Source: Parvularcula sp. BBD 1991-13
GTDB taxonomy: Bacteria; Pseudomonadota; Alphaproteobacteria; Caulobacterales; Parvularculaceae
Assembly: GCA_001657385.1 (NCBI GenBank)
Contig: LYSZ01000012.1
Coordinates: forward strand, 1 to 64,000
Direction: 5' to 3'
DNA: 64,000 nt
The notes below the pieces were generated by a model. The model had not been told where the DNA came from, searched no databases, and saw only the letters and a program-made list of their open reading frames with translations. Position 1 is the stretch's first letter. Each line of letters opens with the position of its first letter. The position numbers and the translations under genes are program-made. Positions 18,092-28,638 of the stretch are shown in pieces.

Positions 18092-19177
18092 TCACGCGGC
18101 CGGCGCTTCGCTTTCGGTGAGGGCGGCTTCGTCGCTGGCGTCGCCGTCGAACATGGCGCGCAGGTCGACCGACGAGCGCTCCCCGATCGCGTCGAACTTT
18201 TCCTCCAGCCACTGCTCGGCGATCGCCCGTCCGCGGGTTTTCAGATCCATGAAAAACGTCCAGTCCGTCCGGAACTTGGTCGAGATGTCGTAATCGGCCA
18301 TCGCCACGTCGGAGCGGATGGAGTGGACGCGGATGTTGCGCAGGCGGTCGCGGTATTCGTCCTTGATCCAGCCGTCGTCGAGCAGTTTGTGCACGAAGCT
18401 CACCGCCCGCAATTCGCGCAGGAGCGATGAGTTGAACGTGATCTCGTTGACGCGGTTCATGATGTCCGGGGCGGTCCTGGGCAACTCGTCGCGCTCGATC
18501 GGGTTCACATGGACGATGACCACGTCCGAGGAGGCCGCTTCGTAAAAGAACGGGAACAGGACGGGATTGCCCATATAGCCGCCGTCCCAGTAATGCTCGC
18601 CGTCGATCTCGACCGCCTTGAACAGGAAAGGCAGGCATGTGGACGCGCAGACGACGTCGGTTGAAACTTCTCCGGTCTCGAACACCTGCACCTTGCCGGT
18701 GCGCACGTTCGTGGCGGCGACGAACAGTTTGGTGACGTCGCAGCGCCGGAGGCTGTCGAAGTCGATACAGGCCTCAAGAATATCCCGCAGCGGATTAATG
18801 TCGAAGGGGTTGAACTGGTAGGGCGAGACGGTGCGCGTCATGGCGTCGAACGCCTGATAGGTCCAGGCGTTGACGAGGTCCGCTCCGCCAAGCGCCATCG
18901 GGAAGGGATTGGCGCGCACGGGGCTGTAATAGCGTCCGGCCTCGCTGATCTTTTTCCAGAGCCCGTCCAGCGCCTCGCGCGCGCCCGCGGCGCCGCCCTT
19001 GTGCAGGCCGTAGGCGACGGCCGCCGCGTTGACCGCGCCGGCGCTGCATCCGGAGATCGCCTCGATGTCGACGCGGTCGTCCTCCAGGAGGCGGTCGGCG
19101 ACGCCCCAGGTGATCGCCCCGTGGGCGCCGCCGCCCTGAAAGGCGAGATTGATTTTCTTCCGGTTCGTCTGCGCCAT
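18092..19177 (-). CDS. patatin-like phospholipase family protein
   Basis: NLAFQGGGAHGAITWGVADRLL...ISGCSAGAVNAAA; YWDGGYMGNP. Confidence 0.94.
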   Translation of the reverse strand: MAQTNRKKINLAFQGGGAHGAITWGVADRLLEDDRVDIEAISGCSAGAVNAAAVAYGLHKGGAAGAREALDGLWKKISEAGRYYSPVRANPFPMALGGADLVNAWTYQAFDAMTRTVSPYQFNPFDINPLRDILEACIDFDSLRRCDVTKLFVAATNVRTGKVQVFETGEVSTDVVCASTCLPFLFKAVEIDGEHYWDGGYMGNPVLFPFFYEAASSDVVIVHVNPIERDELPRTAPDIMNRVNEITFNSSLLRELRAVSFVHKLLDDGWIKDEYRDRLRNIRVHSIRSDVAMADYDISTKFRTDWTFFMDLKTRGRAIAEQWLEEKFDAIGERSSVDLRAMFDGDASDEAALTESEAPAA

Positions 19178-19240
19178 GGTCGGGCCTCGCGTGCGGTTGC
19201 GTTTCGGGGGCGGGGGAGAGGCGGGGGAGCGATGGGGACG

Positions 19241-20059
19241 TCAGTGGGCCACCCAGCCGCCGTCGATCTGATGCGCCGCGCCGGTGATCTGCGCCGCCGC
19301 GTCGGCGCACAGGAAGACCGCCATGGCGCCGATCTGCTCCACGGTCACGAACTGCTTCGTCGGTTGCGCGTCCAGGATGACGGTCTTGACGACTTCGTCC
19401 TCGGTCATGCCCCGGGCCTTGGCGGTGTCCGGGATCTGCTTTTCGACCAGCGGCGTTTTCACGTATCCGGGGCAGATGGCGTTGCAGGTCACGCCGTGTT
19501 CAGCGCCCTCCAGGGCGACGGTCTTGGTGAGGCCGAGAATGCCGTGCTTGGCGGCCACATAGGCCGCCTTGTATGGCGAGGCGACGAGGCCGTGCGCCGA
19601 GGCGATGTTGATGATCCGCCCGTAGCCGCGCTTTTTCATGCCGGCGAAGGCCGCCTTGGTGGTGTGAAAAGCCGAGGAAAGGTTGATCGCCATGATCGCG
19701 TCCCATTTGTCTTCCGGGAATTCCTCAATCGGCGAGACATGCTGGATGCCGGCGTTGTTGACCAGAACGTCCACCTGCCCGAACGCGGCCTCGGTTTCGT
19801 TAATCAGATTGCGGATCTCTTCCGGTCTGGTCATGTCCGCGCCGTGATAGCGGACTTTCACCCCATGCTCGGCTTCAAGGCCGGCGCGGGTTTTCTCGAT
19901 CTCGTCCGCATCCCCGAAGCCGTTCAGCATCACGTTCCAGCCCTCGGCGGCGAAGGCGGTCGCCACGCCGAGGCCGATGCCGGAGGTGGAGCCGGTGATG
20001 ACGGTGTTCAACGGAGCGGTCGAAACGGCTTTTGTCGGGGCGCTGGCGGACTGGCTCAT
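19241..20059 (-). CDS. 3-hydroxybutyrate dehydrogenase (SDR family)
   Basis: TGSTSGIGLGVATAFAAEG; VNNAGIQHVSPIEEFPEDKWDAIMAINLSSAFHTTKAA; ASAHGLVASPYKAAYVAAKHG. Confidence 0.93.
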   Translation of the reverse strand: MSQSASAPTKAVSTAPLNTVITGSTSGIGLGVATAFAAEGWNVMLNGFGDADEIEKTRAGLEAEHGVKVRYHGADMTRPEEIRNLINETEAAFGQVDVLVNNAGIQHVSPIEEFPEDKWDAIMAINLSSAFHTTKAAFAGMKKRGYGRIINIASAHGLVASPYKAAYVAAKHGILGLTKTVALEGAEHGVTCNAICPGYVKTPLVEKQIPDTAKARGMTEDEVVKTVILDAQPTKQFVTVEQIGAMAVFLCADAAAQITGAAHQIDGGWVAH

Positions 20060-20525
20060 GGGCGGCGTTCCTTATCTTGTGAACAATTCGTGCGGGCGGT
20101 CTTGCGGGGTGGCCTGTCGGGACGGCCTGTCGGAGCGGTCCGTCAGATCGACGGATCGTCGCACGTCCGGCCAGGCGAGCGCGGACCGAGCTTATGTGTT
20201 GCGTCGCACAAGAGCAACCGCGCCGCCGCCGCGCCCGGCCCGAGAACCGGCGCTCTGTACATTGAGCAATACGTTTGCGTCTGCCGGCCGCGCCGCGAGG
20301 TTGAGACGGCGCCTCGTTTCGTCTAAGACATGCGCCCGTCGGCAGAGGAGCGCCCTGCGCGTGAACAGCTAAGTCATTTCTTCCGAAGCGTTAATGCGCC
20401 CGCCCGAGCGCGGGGCGCGTCGTGTCCATCGCGCATCTCAGTCCATCGCGCATCGCAAAAGGACGCGCGGACCAACACGACGCGCGCAACCTTCTCGAAA
20501 AGAAACTGACGACGGAGACTGACTG

Positions 20526-21200
20526 ATGCCGGCTCGCCCGACCCCGACCCCCCTGACCTCGTCCCGATGCGGCCCCGACCCTGGCAGCGCCTATCCCCTC
20601 GCCGCGACCAGGCAGGTCGCTTTTCTGAACAATGTCGTCGATCACCCGATGATCAAAATCGGCGATTACACCTACTATGACGACCCTGACGGCCCGGAGC
20701 GCTTTGTCGAGACCTGTGTGCGCTATCATTACGACCATATGGGCGACCGGTTGATCATCGGCCGCTTCTGCGCGCTCGCCGCCAAGGTCCAGTTCATCAT
20801 GAACGGCGCCAATCACGCCCTGAACGGGCTGTCGACCTATCCGTTCTCTATATTCGGCGAAGGGTGGGAGGATCCCGGCGCCGACTGGTCGCGCGGCTCG
20901 CGCGGCGACACGCTCGTCGGCAACGACGTCTGGATCGGACGCGGCGCGACCGTGATGCCCGGCGTGCGCGTCGGCGACGGCGCGGTGATCGGCGCGGGCG
21001 CGGTGGTGGCGCGGGACGTCCCGGACTACGCCGTCATGGTGGGCAATCCGGCCCGCGTTGTAAAAATGCGGTTCCCGCCGGACGATGTTGCGCGGTTGTT
21101 GAAGATTGCCTGGTGGCGCTGGCCGGCCGAGAGGATCACCGCGAACCTCGCCGCGATCCGCGGCGGCGACGTGGGGGCGCTGGCGCGCGACGCGCCGTGA
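20526..21200 (+). CDS. CatB/Vat-family O-acetyltransferase (left-handed beta-helix)
   Basis: [17 protein letters not shown]...[34 protein letters not shown]...[31 protein letters not shown]. Confidence 0.92.
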   Translation: MPARPTPTPLTSSRCGPDPGSAYPLAATRQVAFLNNVVDHPMIKIGDYTYYDDPDGPERFVETCVRYHYDHMGDRLIIGRFCALAAKVQFIMNGANHALNGLSTYPFSIFGEGWEDPGADWSRGSRGDTLVGNDVWIGRGATVMPGVRVGDGAVIGAGAVVARDVPDYAVMVGNPARVVKMRFPPDDVARLLKIAWWRWPAERITANLAAIRGGDVGALARDAP

Positions 21201-21361
21201 CGAGACCGAAAGGCGGTTTGCGCCGCCATGCGTCCCGGTAGTCTATGCGGTTCGTAAAAAAATTCGTGACAATTATCAATATTTATTAACCTATCCTATT
21301 AATTGGCGATTAAGCGACGGCTGATAATTCTTCCTGTGTGCAAGACGAATGGAGGTATCAC

Positions 21362-21520
21362 ATGTTGCGTAAATTCTTGCAGGACGAAGACGGCGCGACC
21401 GCGATCGAATATGGCCTGATTGCCGCTCTCATCGCCGTTGCGGTTATCGCGGCGATCCAGGCGGTCGGCACCGAGCTGTCTACGACGTTCAGCGAAATCG
21501 AGTCCGGTCTTCAAAACTAA
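21362..21520 (+). CDS. Flp family type IVb pilin
   Basis: MLRKFLQDEDGATAIEYGLIAALIAVAVIAAIQAVGTELSTTFSEIESGLQN. Confidence 0.95.
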   Translation: MLRKFLQDEDGATAIEYGLIAALIAVAVIAAIQAVGTELSTTFSEIESGLQN

Positions 21521-21572
21521 CGAGCGCCGGTTATCGAGCTGACCTTATCTTCCAAGGTCAACGCTAGATCCC

Positions 21573-21621
21573 AAACCATCCCTGGTCTTTCATGTGATGA
21601 AAGTCCGGGGATGGTTTTTTT
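21573..21621 (+). terminator. Rho-independent terminator after the pilin gene
   Basis: AAACCATCCCTGG...CTTTCA tgt GATGAAAG...CCGGGGATGGTTTTTTT long stem followed by a T-run. Confidence 0.88.
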
Positions 21622-21712
21622 GTAAGCGACATCCTCTGGTCGAAAAAAATTCCTTGATGAAAGAACAAAAAGAGAATATAGAACAAAAAAGGAACTTTTC
21701 AGGGGTTAAGCA

Positions 21713-21808
21713 ATGGAAAACGAACGCTTGCAGGATGTGGTCGGCCTCGGAGTGCTGTTGATGGTGATCGGCGCGGCGCAGCTATGGGGCGCTCTGCTCG
21801 CGGTGTGA
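21713..21808 (+). CDS. putative 31-aa single-pass membrane protein
   Basis: MENERLQDVVGLGVLLMVIGAAQLWGALLAV; preceded by an AT-rich region; not in the supplied ORF track. Confidence 0.35.
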   Translation: MENERLQDVVGLGVLLMVIGAAQLWGALLAV

Positions 21809-21828
21809 GGCGCGCTGTTGCGCGCCCG

Positions 21829-22815
21829 TCAGATGACGCCGATGGACAGGCAGTCATGCACGTGAAGCAGGCCCAGCGGCCTGTTGTCTTCGTCGACGAT
21901 AAAGACGGCGGTGATTTTTCGCTCGCTGAAAAGCGCGAGCGCTTCGGCGGCGAGGCTGTCGGGCGTCACCACCTGCGGCCCTGGCGTCATGATGTCTGCC
22001 ACCCGGGCATCGACGACATGACGATCGTAATGGCGACGCAAATCGCCGTCGGTGACGATGCCCACAAGCCTGCCGTCTTCGTCCACCGCGCCGACGCAGC
22101 CGAAGCCGCCGGCGTTGATCGCCTTCACAGCGCGCTCGACCGTGTCCTGCGGCCCGCACAAAGGCATTTCCTTGTGATGCATCAGGTCGCTGACCCGTTT
22201 CAGGGCGGCGCCCAGCCTGCCGCCCGGATGAAAGGTGTGGAAGTCGGTCGCGGTGAAACCCTTGCGCTGCAGGATCGTCACCGCCAGGGCGTCGCCGAGC
22301 GCCATCATCATCGCGGTTGAAGTGGTCGGCGCGCCCGTCACGGCGCAGGCTTCCTTCGCTGGCGGCAGGATCAGGCGCATCGCCGCGGCCTGCGCCAGGG
22401 CTGAATCCGCGCCGGAGGTCATGGCGATCAGAGGAATGTCAAAACGCCCCGCATAAGCGATCACGTCGCCCAGTTCGGGCGTTTCCCCGGAATTGGAAAG
22501 CGCGATCACGATATCGTCCCGGCTGATCATGCCGAGGTCGCCATGGCTGGCTTCCGCCGGGTGGACAAAGCTCGCCGGCGCGCCGGTGGAGGCGAAGGTG
22601 GCGGCGATCTTGCGCGCGACATGGCCGGATTTTCCCATGCCCGTCACGATCAGCCGCCCTTTGACGTCGGCGCAGGCGGCGGCCGCCGCGTCGAAGGCGC
22701 GCGCCAGAGCGCTGTCGCCGTCAGTCATGGCGTCGGCGAGGGCGGCGAGGCCGTCGATCTCCGTCCTGATCGCGGCGGCGGCGATGAGGTGCGCGCGGGT
22801 CATGGGAGTTTGCAA
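21829..22815 (-). CDS. kdsD: arabinose-5-phosphate isomerase (KpsF/GutQ family, SIS + CBS domains)
   Basis: VTGMGKSGHVARKIAATFASTGAPASFVHPAEASHGDLGMI; paired CBS domains; divergent from kdsA. Confidence 0.95.
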   Translation of the reverse strand: MQTPMTRAHLIAAAAIRTEIDGLAALADAMTDGDSALARAFDAAAAACADVKGRLIVTGMGKSGHVARKIAATFASTGAPASFVHPAEASHGDLGMISRDDIVIALSNSGETPELGDVIAYAGRFDIPLIAMTSGADSALAQAAAMRLILPPAKEACAVTGAPTTSTAMMMALGDALAVTILQRKGFTATDFHTFHPGGRLGAALKRVSDLMHHKEMPLCGPQDTVERAVKAINAGGFGCVGAVDEDGRLVGIVTDGDLRRHYDRHVVDARVADIMTPGPQVVTPDSLAAEALALFSERKITAVFIVDEDNRPLGLLHVHDCLSIGVI

Positions 22816-22934
22816 GCGCCTCCTAACGGATTGAAACTGTGCCGCGATGTGGTTAGTGCAATCCGCAAGAGGAGTCTAATCGCGGACCGCGTCCGCTCCC
22901 GGCCGCAGGACCACGGATTGAAGAGGCGCAGCCA

Positions 22935-23846
22935 GTGAACGCCACGACGCAGCAGGACCCCCCGCCGCCGGGCCGTCCGGACCGGGCCAATCCCGTCGTC
23001 GACATCACGGTCGGCGCGCGCACCATCAGCATCGGCAACACGCTTGCGTTGACCCTGCTCGCCGGGCCCTGCGCGATGGAAAGCCGCGACCATGCGCTCG
23101 AGGTCGCCGCCGCCCTGAAGGAGATCACCGACGCCCTGGGAATCGGTTTCGTTTACAAGACGTCTTTCGACAAGGCGAACCGCACCAGCCTGGGCAGCGC
23201 GCGCGGCGTCGGTCTCGACGAGGCGCTCGGCGTCTTCGCCGACATTCGCGAACGTCTTGGCGTGCCGGTGCTGACCGACGTGCACGAGCGCGGGCAATGC
23301 GCACCGGTCGCCGAGGTTGTCGACATTCTTCAGATCCCGGCCTTTCTGTGCCGTCAGACCGACCTTCTCGTCGCCGCAGCCCAAACCGGCCGCGTCGTCA
23401 AGATCAAGAAGGGCCAGTTTCTTGCGCCCTGGGACATGAAAAACGTCGTCGCCAAGGTGACGCAGGCGGGCAACCCCAATGTCCTCGTCACCGAGCGCGG
23501 CGCGAGTTTCGGATACAACACGCTAGTGTCCGATTTCCGCAGCCTGCCGGTCATGGCCGCCGAAACAGGCGCGCCAGTGATTTTCGACGCCACCCACTCG
23601 GTGCAGCAGCCCGGCGGGCAGGGCGCGACCTCCGGCGGCCAACGCGAGATGGTTCCGACGCTGGCCCGCGCCGCCGTCGCCGTCGGCGTCGCCGGCGTCT
23701 TCGCGGAAACCCATCCCGACCCGGACAAAGCGCCTTCGGACGGACCGAACATGATCCCGCTGCGCCGGATGAAGGCCTTCCTTGAGGATCTCGCGGCGCT
23801 CGACCGCATCGCCAAGGCAAGGCCCTCCCTGCACGGATTTTCCTGA
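22935..23846 (+). CDS. kdsA: 3-deoxy-8-phosphooctulonate synthase
   Basis: [22 protein letters not shown]...[13 protein letters not shown]...[31 protein letters not shown]. Confidence 0.97.
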   Translation: MNATTQQDPPPPGRPDRANPVVDITVGARTISIGNTLALTLLAGPCAMESRDHALEVAAALKEITDALGIGFVYKTSFDKANRTSLGSARGVGLDEALGVFADIRERLGVPVLTDVHERGQCAPVAEVVDILQIPAFLCRQTDLLVAAAQTGRVVKIKKGQFLAPWDMKNVVAKVTQAGNPNVLVTERGASFGYNTLVSDFRSLPVMAAETGAPVIFDATHSVQQPGGQGATSGGQREMVPTLARAAVAVGVAGVFAETHPDPDKAPSDGPNMIPLRRMKAFLEDLAALDRIAKARPSLHGFS

Positions 23847-23864
23847 CGCTCCGCGGCTTGCGCG

Positions 23865-24686
23865 TCAGAAGCCCAGCGCCAGTTGCGCCCAGCGCCACAA
23901 CAGCCTGACGGCGACATAAATCATCAGCGTGGCGGTAAGACGCCTGATCGCGGTTTCCGGCAGCTTCAGCGCGCCGAGGCGCGAGCCGACCTGACCGCCG
24001 ATGAGCACCGCGGGAAACAACGGCCAGTATGCGGCGAGGGCGGGCAGGAGACGCGCCTCGCCCAGCTGGGTCAACTGGCCCGCCAGTCCGCTGATCGAAT
24101 TGACGAAGATGAAAAAGCAGGCGGCGGCGGCGATCTCCCGCGCTGGACCCCAGCGCATGAAGTAAAGCAGCGGCGCGAGGAAGACGCCGCCGCCAATGCC
24201 GACGACGCCGGCGAGAAACCCCAGCGCGCCGCCGGCGCCGAGCGCCAGCGCCAGCGGCAGGGACAGGGGCAGGGGCAGGGGCAGGGATAGGAATAGGGGC
24301 GCGGATAGCGCGCTCGCCGCCGGCGCGGCGCTTTGCGTTTCGCCGCGCGGCCCGAAAAACAGGTGCACGCCGGCGAGCAAAAGCGAGCCGCCCAGAAGAC
24401 CGACGAACAGGGTTTCCGAAACCGGCATGCGCCCGCCGAGCCAGGCGAGCGGGATCGAACTGACGATGAACGGCGCGATGCGGCCGAGGCGCAGCAGCCC
24501 CGCGGCGCCGAAGCGCCACACTCCGCCGGTGACGACGATCAGGTTACAGACGAGTGCGATCGCCGGCAGGACGCGGTAATCGGCGTCATGAAGAACAAGC
24601 AGCGCGTTGTAGGTCGACCCGCCGCCGAAGCCGACCGACGCATAGAGAAGGGCCGTGCCCGCGAACATCAGGGCGAGAAGGATCAT
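23865..24686 (-). CDS. sulfite exporter TauE/SafE family protein
   Basis: Polytopic protein; GGALGFLAGVVGIGGGVFLAPLLYFMRWG motif. Confidence 0.9.
   Translation of the reverse strand: MILLALMFAGTALLYASVGFGGGSTYNALLVLHDADYRVLPAIALVCNLIVVTGGVWRFGAAGLLRLGRIAPFIVSSIPLAWLGGRMPVSETLFVGLLGGSLLLAGVHLFFGPRGETQSAAPAASALSAPLFLSLPLPLPLSLPLALALGAGGALGFLAGVVGIGGGVFLAPLLYFMRWGPAREIAAAACFFIFVNSISGLAGQLTQLGEARLLPALAAYWPLFPAVLIGGQVGSRLGALKLPETAIRRLTATLMIYVAVRLLWRWAQLALGF
24258..24297. repeat. 6-bp (CAGGGG) microsatellite inside the TauE-family gene
   Basis: GGGACAGGGGCAGGGGCAGGGGCAGGGATAGG, encoding LPLPLPLSLP. Confidence 0.8.
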
Positions 24687-24695
24687 GACGCGCCG

Positions 24696-25328
24696 TCACC
24701 CCAGCCGCGCCAGCGCGTCAAGGTCGCCGGGCGCGTCGATATCCTGAACGACGCCCGGATCGTCGACGGGAATTTGCGCGATGGCCGCGGCGTCGCCGGA
24801 CAGGAGCCCGCGCGCGCCGGCGTCTCCGTCCAGCGCCAGCAGGGCCGGCGTGAAACGGCTCGGGAAAATGACCGGATGCCCGCGCCGTCCGTCATGAACC
24901 GGCGCGACGATCGCCCCGTCCGCGCGATGCGCGAAGGCGTGGGCGAGGGCGGCGACGGTCGTCCGTGCGATGCGCGGCATGTCGCCGAGGGCGATCATGA
25001 CGCCGTCGGCGTCGCCCGGCGCGGCCGCGCCCACGCCGATGGCGATGGACCGGCCCAGCCCCGCGTCCGGCGCAGGGTTAACCGCGATGTCGAAGCCGAA
25101 CCGCCGGCCGATGACCGCCGCGGCGTCGGCTCGGGGGCCGACGACAAGGACGCGGCGCTGGAACGCAAAGCCGGCGAACCGTCGAAGGCTCGCCGCCAGC
25201 ACCGGCCGGCCGCCGTAATCGGCGAGGAGCTTGTCGGCCTTGCCGAAACGACGCGAGCGGCCCGCCGCCAGGACGACGAGGCGCAATGATTTCGCGTCAG
25301 TTTTCAAGAGGCTCGAGTCCGGCGTCAT
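24696..25328 (-). CDS. MocA-like nucleotidyltransferase (molybdenum cofactor cytidylyltransferase family)
   Basis: LRLVVLAAGRSRRFGKADKLLADYGGRPVLAASL; adjacent to molybdenum hydroxylase genes. Confidence 0.88.
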   Translation of the reverse strand: MTPDSSLLKTDAKSLRLVVLAAGRSRRFGKADKLLADYGGRPVLAASLRRFAGFAFQRRVLVVGPRADAAAVIGRRFGFDIAVNPAPDAGLGRSIAIGVGAAAPGDADGVMIALGDMPRIARTTVAALAHAFAHRADGAIVAPVHDGRRGHPVIFPSRFTPALLALDGDAGARGLLSGDAAAIAQIPVDDPGVVQDIDAPGDLDALARLG

Positions 25329-25700
25329 AAAAATAATGTTATTAGCAGGAACAGGGAAGTTACGCTATTGTGATGCATGTCAAATGCGCGGCGTTCGCAA
25401 GTGCGCGAAGGCCGATGGGATAAAAGGGAGTTGAGGGCGCACCAAGCCGCAACGCACCGCGCGTTTACGCGATTTGCTTTAGGGCGCATTCTGGGCGCGA
25501 CTGTCGGACCGCTTTATATCGCTCGCTTGGTAATATTCGCCTGTCGGCCTCCCGCGAGTATCCAGTTCCGCGTCTCGGTTCTCAGGTTCTCAGTATAGAG
25601 ACGTATCCGGCGTTCCAGTTTCGCTCTTCAAGCGCGCCGGTAAAGCCAGGTCGATGATCCGGCCGATAATCCGACGGATGGTCCGCAAGGGAGACTGCCG

Positions 25701-28121
25701 ATGTTCATGAACGATCTGATCGCCGCCGGGATGGGGGAGACGCCCGCTACGGCGAAGAATGGTGCGGCGAAGGACGCTGCGGGGGGGAACCGGGCGGAAG
25801 GGCCGCTCGCGACGCCGCCGCTTTCCACCTTCCTGACCGTCGGCCGCCGCGGCTTCGTCGTCGGCGCCGGCGCGTTCGCGGTCGGGATCGCCCTTGCTGG
25901 CGGGCCGGCGCGGGCCGATTCCACCGCCGGCGGTCTTGAAACCGTGAAAGGCGGCGACGCCACGCCGAGCCTGTTTATCGATATCGCCGAAAGCGGAGAA
26001 ATCCGGATCACCTGTCACCGCTCCGAGATGGGCCAACAGACCTGGACCGCCATGGCCCAGATCATCGCCGACGAACTGGAGGCGCCATGGGAAGACGTGA
26101 AGATCGTGCAGGCGATCGGCCATCCCAGATATGGCGACCAGAACACGGACGGGTCGCGCTCGGTGCGCTGGAACTTCTACCGTCTGCGCGTCGCCGGCGC
26201 GGCCATGCGGTCGATGCTGGAACAGGCCGCCGCAAACCAATGGGGCGTCGCGCGCGAGGAGGTGCGGGCCCGCGACGGCGTCGTGCAGGGGCCCGGCATG
26301 GTCCCGTTCCTGAACCGCAAGGCGCGTTACGGCGAGCTGGCCGCGGCGGCCGCGGCGCTGCCGCCGCCCGCGGAAGATGAAATCACGCTCAAGGACCCTT
26401 CGGCCTGGCGCTATATCGGCACGGCGCAGTCGTCGCTGACCATCCCCTCCATCGCCCGCGGCGAGGGAACCTTCGGCATGGACGTGCGCCTGCCGGACAT
26501 GGTTTACGCGGTCGTCGCCCGGCCGCCGCAGGTGCTGGGCAAGGTGGTTTCCTATGACGACGCCGCCGCGCTGGAAACGCCGGGCGTCATCCGCACCGCG
26601 CGTCTGCCCGACGCGACGGACCCGGTGGGCTTCAATCCTCTCGGCGGCGTCGCCGTCATCGCCAGCGATACATGGTCGGCGATCCAGGGGCGGTATGCGT
26701 TGCAGGTCGAGTGGGACAAGGGCCCGAACGCCGATTACGATTCGGCCGCGTTTGAAAGCGCCCTGATGGAAACCGCGCGCCAGCCGGGCGAGACGCGCCG
26801 CGCCCGCGGCGACGTCGACGCGGCGCTCGCCGCCGCCGAGACCCGCGTCGCGGCGGATTACTACGCGCCCCACCTGTCGCAGTCGCCGATGGAGCCGCCG
26901 GCGGCGACGGCCCGCTGGACCGATGACGGAAAGGTCGAATGCTGGGCCTGCGTGCAGGCGCCGCAAGCCGCGCGCAGCACCGTTGCAGCCGTGTGCGGCG
27001 TCCCCGAAGACGACGTCACCATCAATGTGACGTGGCTCGGCGGCGGGTTCGGCCGCAAGTCGAAGCCGGATTTCGTCGCGGAAGCGGCTCTCATCGCGCG
27101 TGAGGTCGGGCGTCCGGTCAAGGTCGTGTGGACCCGCGAGGACGATCTTCAGCACGGATACAATCACACGGTCAGCGCCCAGCATCTCGAAGGCGGTCTT
27201 GACGCCGACGGCGCCTGCACCGCGTTCCTGCACCGCACGGTGTTTCCGCCGATCGTGTCGACCTTTCAGTCGGGCGCGGACAATCCGTCCTGGATGGAGT
27301 TGCAGCTCGGCGCCAGCGACACCCCGTTCGACACGCCCAATCTGCGCTTGGAAACCGGCCGCGCGCCGGCCCATCTGCGCATCGGTTGGCTGCGGTCCGT
27401 CGCGAACGTCTATCACGCCTTCGCGGTGCAAAGCTTCGTGCACGAACTGGCTGCGGCTGCCGGGCGCGATCCGAAGGATTTCCTGCTCGAGATGATCGGC
27501 GCGCCGCGCCGCATAGACCCTAATGAGGAAGGCGCCGAATACGCCAATTACGGCGATCCGCTGGACGACTATCCCGTCGATACGGGCCGGCTCGCCCATG
27601 TTGTGCGCAAGGCGGCGGAAATGGCCGAATGGGGCCGCAAGACGCCAACGGGACGCGGTCTCGGCGTTGCCGCCCACCGGTCGTTTCTGAGCTACGTGGC
27701 GACGGTGATCGAGGTCGACGTCGCCGATGACGGCCGGCTCTCCATCGAGGGCGTGTGGTCGGCCATGGACGCCGGCACGGTCGTCAACACCGGTCATGCG
27801 AGGTCGCAGATGGAGGGCGGCGCCCTCTACGGCATTTCCAACGCTCTTTACGGCGAGATCAGCGCGAAAAACGGCGTCGTCGACCAGGACAATTTTCCGA
27901 GCTGGCGCGTCATGCGCATGGCCGAGGCGCCGCGGCGGTTCGAAACTCACATCGTTCCGTCGGACGCGCCGCCGGGCGGGGTGGGCGAGCCGCCGACGCC
28001 GCCAGCCGCGCCGGCGCTGGCCAATGCAATTTATGCGGCGACGGGCGTGCGGTTCCGCCGCCTGCCGATGATCGGCGCGAACCGCGATACGCTGCCCCTC
28101 GGGCAGGTGGGCGACGCGTAA
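25701..28121 (+). CDS. xanthine dehydrogenase family molybdopterin-binding subunit (isoquinoline 1-oxidoreductase beta-like)
   Basis: CHRSEMGQQTWTAMAQIIADELEAPWEDVKIVQA...WLGGGFGRKSKPDFVAEAALIARE...GGVGEPPTPPAAPALANAIYAATG. Confidence 0.93.
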   Translation: MFMNDLIAAGMGETPATAKNGAAKDAAGGNRAEGPLATPPLSTFLTVGRRGFVVGAGAFAVGIALAGGPARADSTAGGLETVKGGDATPSLFIDIAESGEIRITCHRSEMGQQTWTAMAQIIADELEAPWEDVKIVQAIGHPRYGDQNTDGSRSVRWNFYRLRVAGAAMRSMLEQAAANQWGVAREEVRARDGVVQGPGMVPFLNRKARYGELAAAAAALPPPAEDEITLKDPSAWRYIGTAQSSLTIPSIARGEGTFGMDVRLPDMVYAVVARPPQVLGKVVSYDDAAALETPGVIRTARLPDATDPVGFNPLGGVAVIASDTWSAIQGRYALQVEWDKGPNADYDSAAFESALMETARQPGETRRARGDVDAALAAAETRVAADYYAPHLSQSPMEPPAATARWTDDGKVECWACVQAPQAARSTVAAVCGVPEDDVTINVTWLGGGFGRKSKPDFVAEAALIAREVGRPVKVVWTREDDLQHGYNHTVSAQHLEGGLDADGACTAFLHRTVFPPIVSTFQSGADNPSWMELQLGASDTPFDTPNLRLETGRAPAHLRIGWLRSVANVYHAFAVQSFVHELAAAAGRDPKDFLLEMIGAPRRIDPNEEGAEYANYGDPLDDYPVDTGRLAHVVRKAAEMAEWGRKTPTGRGLGVAAHRSFLSYVATVIEVDVADDGRLSIEGVWSAMDAGTVVNTGHARSQMEGGALYGISNALYGEISAKNGVVDQDNFPSWRVMRMAEAPRRFETHIVPSDAPPGGVGEPPTPPAAPALANAIYAATGVRFRRLPMIGANRDTLPLGQVGDA

Positions 28122-28131
28122 GGAGGAAACG

Positions 28132-28587
28132 ATGGCGGTGACACTGAACATCAACGGCGAAAACAGGGAAGTGGACGCGGCGCCGGGCACGCCGCTTCTG
28201 TGGGTGCTGCGCGATCATCTCGGCATGACGGGAACGAAATTCGGCTGCGGCGTCGCCCAGTGCGGCGCCTGCACGGTGCATGTGGACGGCGCGCCCACGC
28301 GTGCCTGCGTGACGCCTCATGACGGTCTCGACGGCGCGGTGATCTCAACCATCGAGGGCAAGGACGGCCGCGTGGCCGACGCGGTGCGCGCCGCTTGGGT
28401 GGATGTGCAGGTCCCGCAATGCGGCTATTGCCAGTCCGGTCAGATCATGGCCGCGATCGCCCTGCTCGAAGGCAATCCGAACCCGACCGATGACGACATC
28501 GATGCGGCGATGACCGGCAATATCTGCCGCTGCGCCACTTATGTGCGCATTCGCGCCGCCATCAAGGACGCCGCGCGGAGCCTCTAG
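28132..28587 (+). CDS. (2Fe-2S)-binding protein (isoquinoline 1-oxidoreductase alpha-like)
   Basis: GTKFGCGVAQCGACTVHVDG; CGYCQSGQIMAAIALL; ICRCATYVRIRAAI. Confidence 0.96.
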   Translation: MAVTLNINGENREVDAAPGTPLLWVLRDHLGMTGTKFGCGVAQCGACTVHVDGAPTRACVTPHDGLDGAVISTIEGKDGRVADAVRAAWVDVQVPQCGYCQSGQIMAAIALLEGNPNPTDDDIDAAMTGNICRCATYVRIRAAIKDAARSL

Positions 28588-28638
28588 GCGGCCGGCGGAG
28601 CAACGCGGCGTCGCGCCGCCGCCTTCGGGTTTTCAAGG

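Noticed and set aside
24258-24297. CAGGGG repeats considered as a regulatory array
   Set aside because: In-frame within a TauE membrane segment; simple microsatellite
25590-28190. 866-aa minus-strand ORF
   Set aside because: Exact antisense of the IorB-like gene; Arg/His/Gly-rich composition is a high-GC shadow ORF
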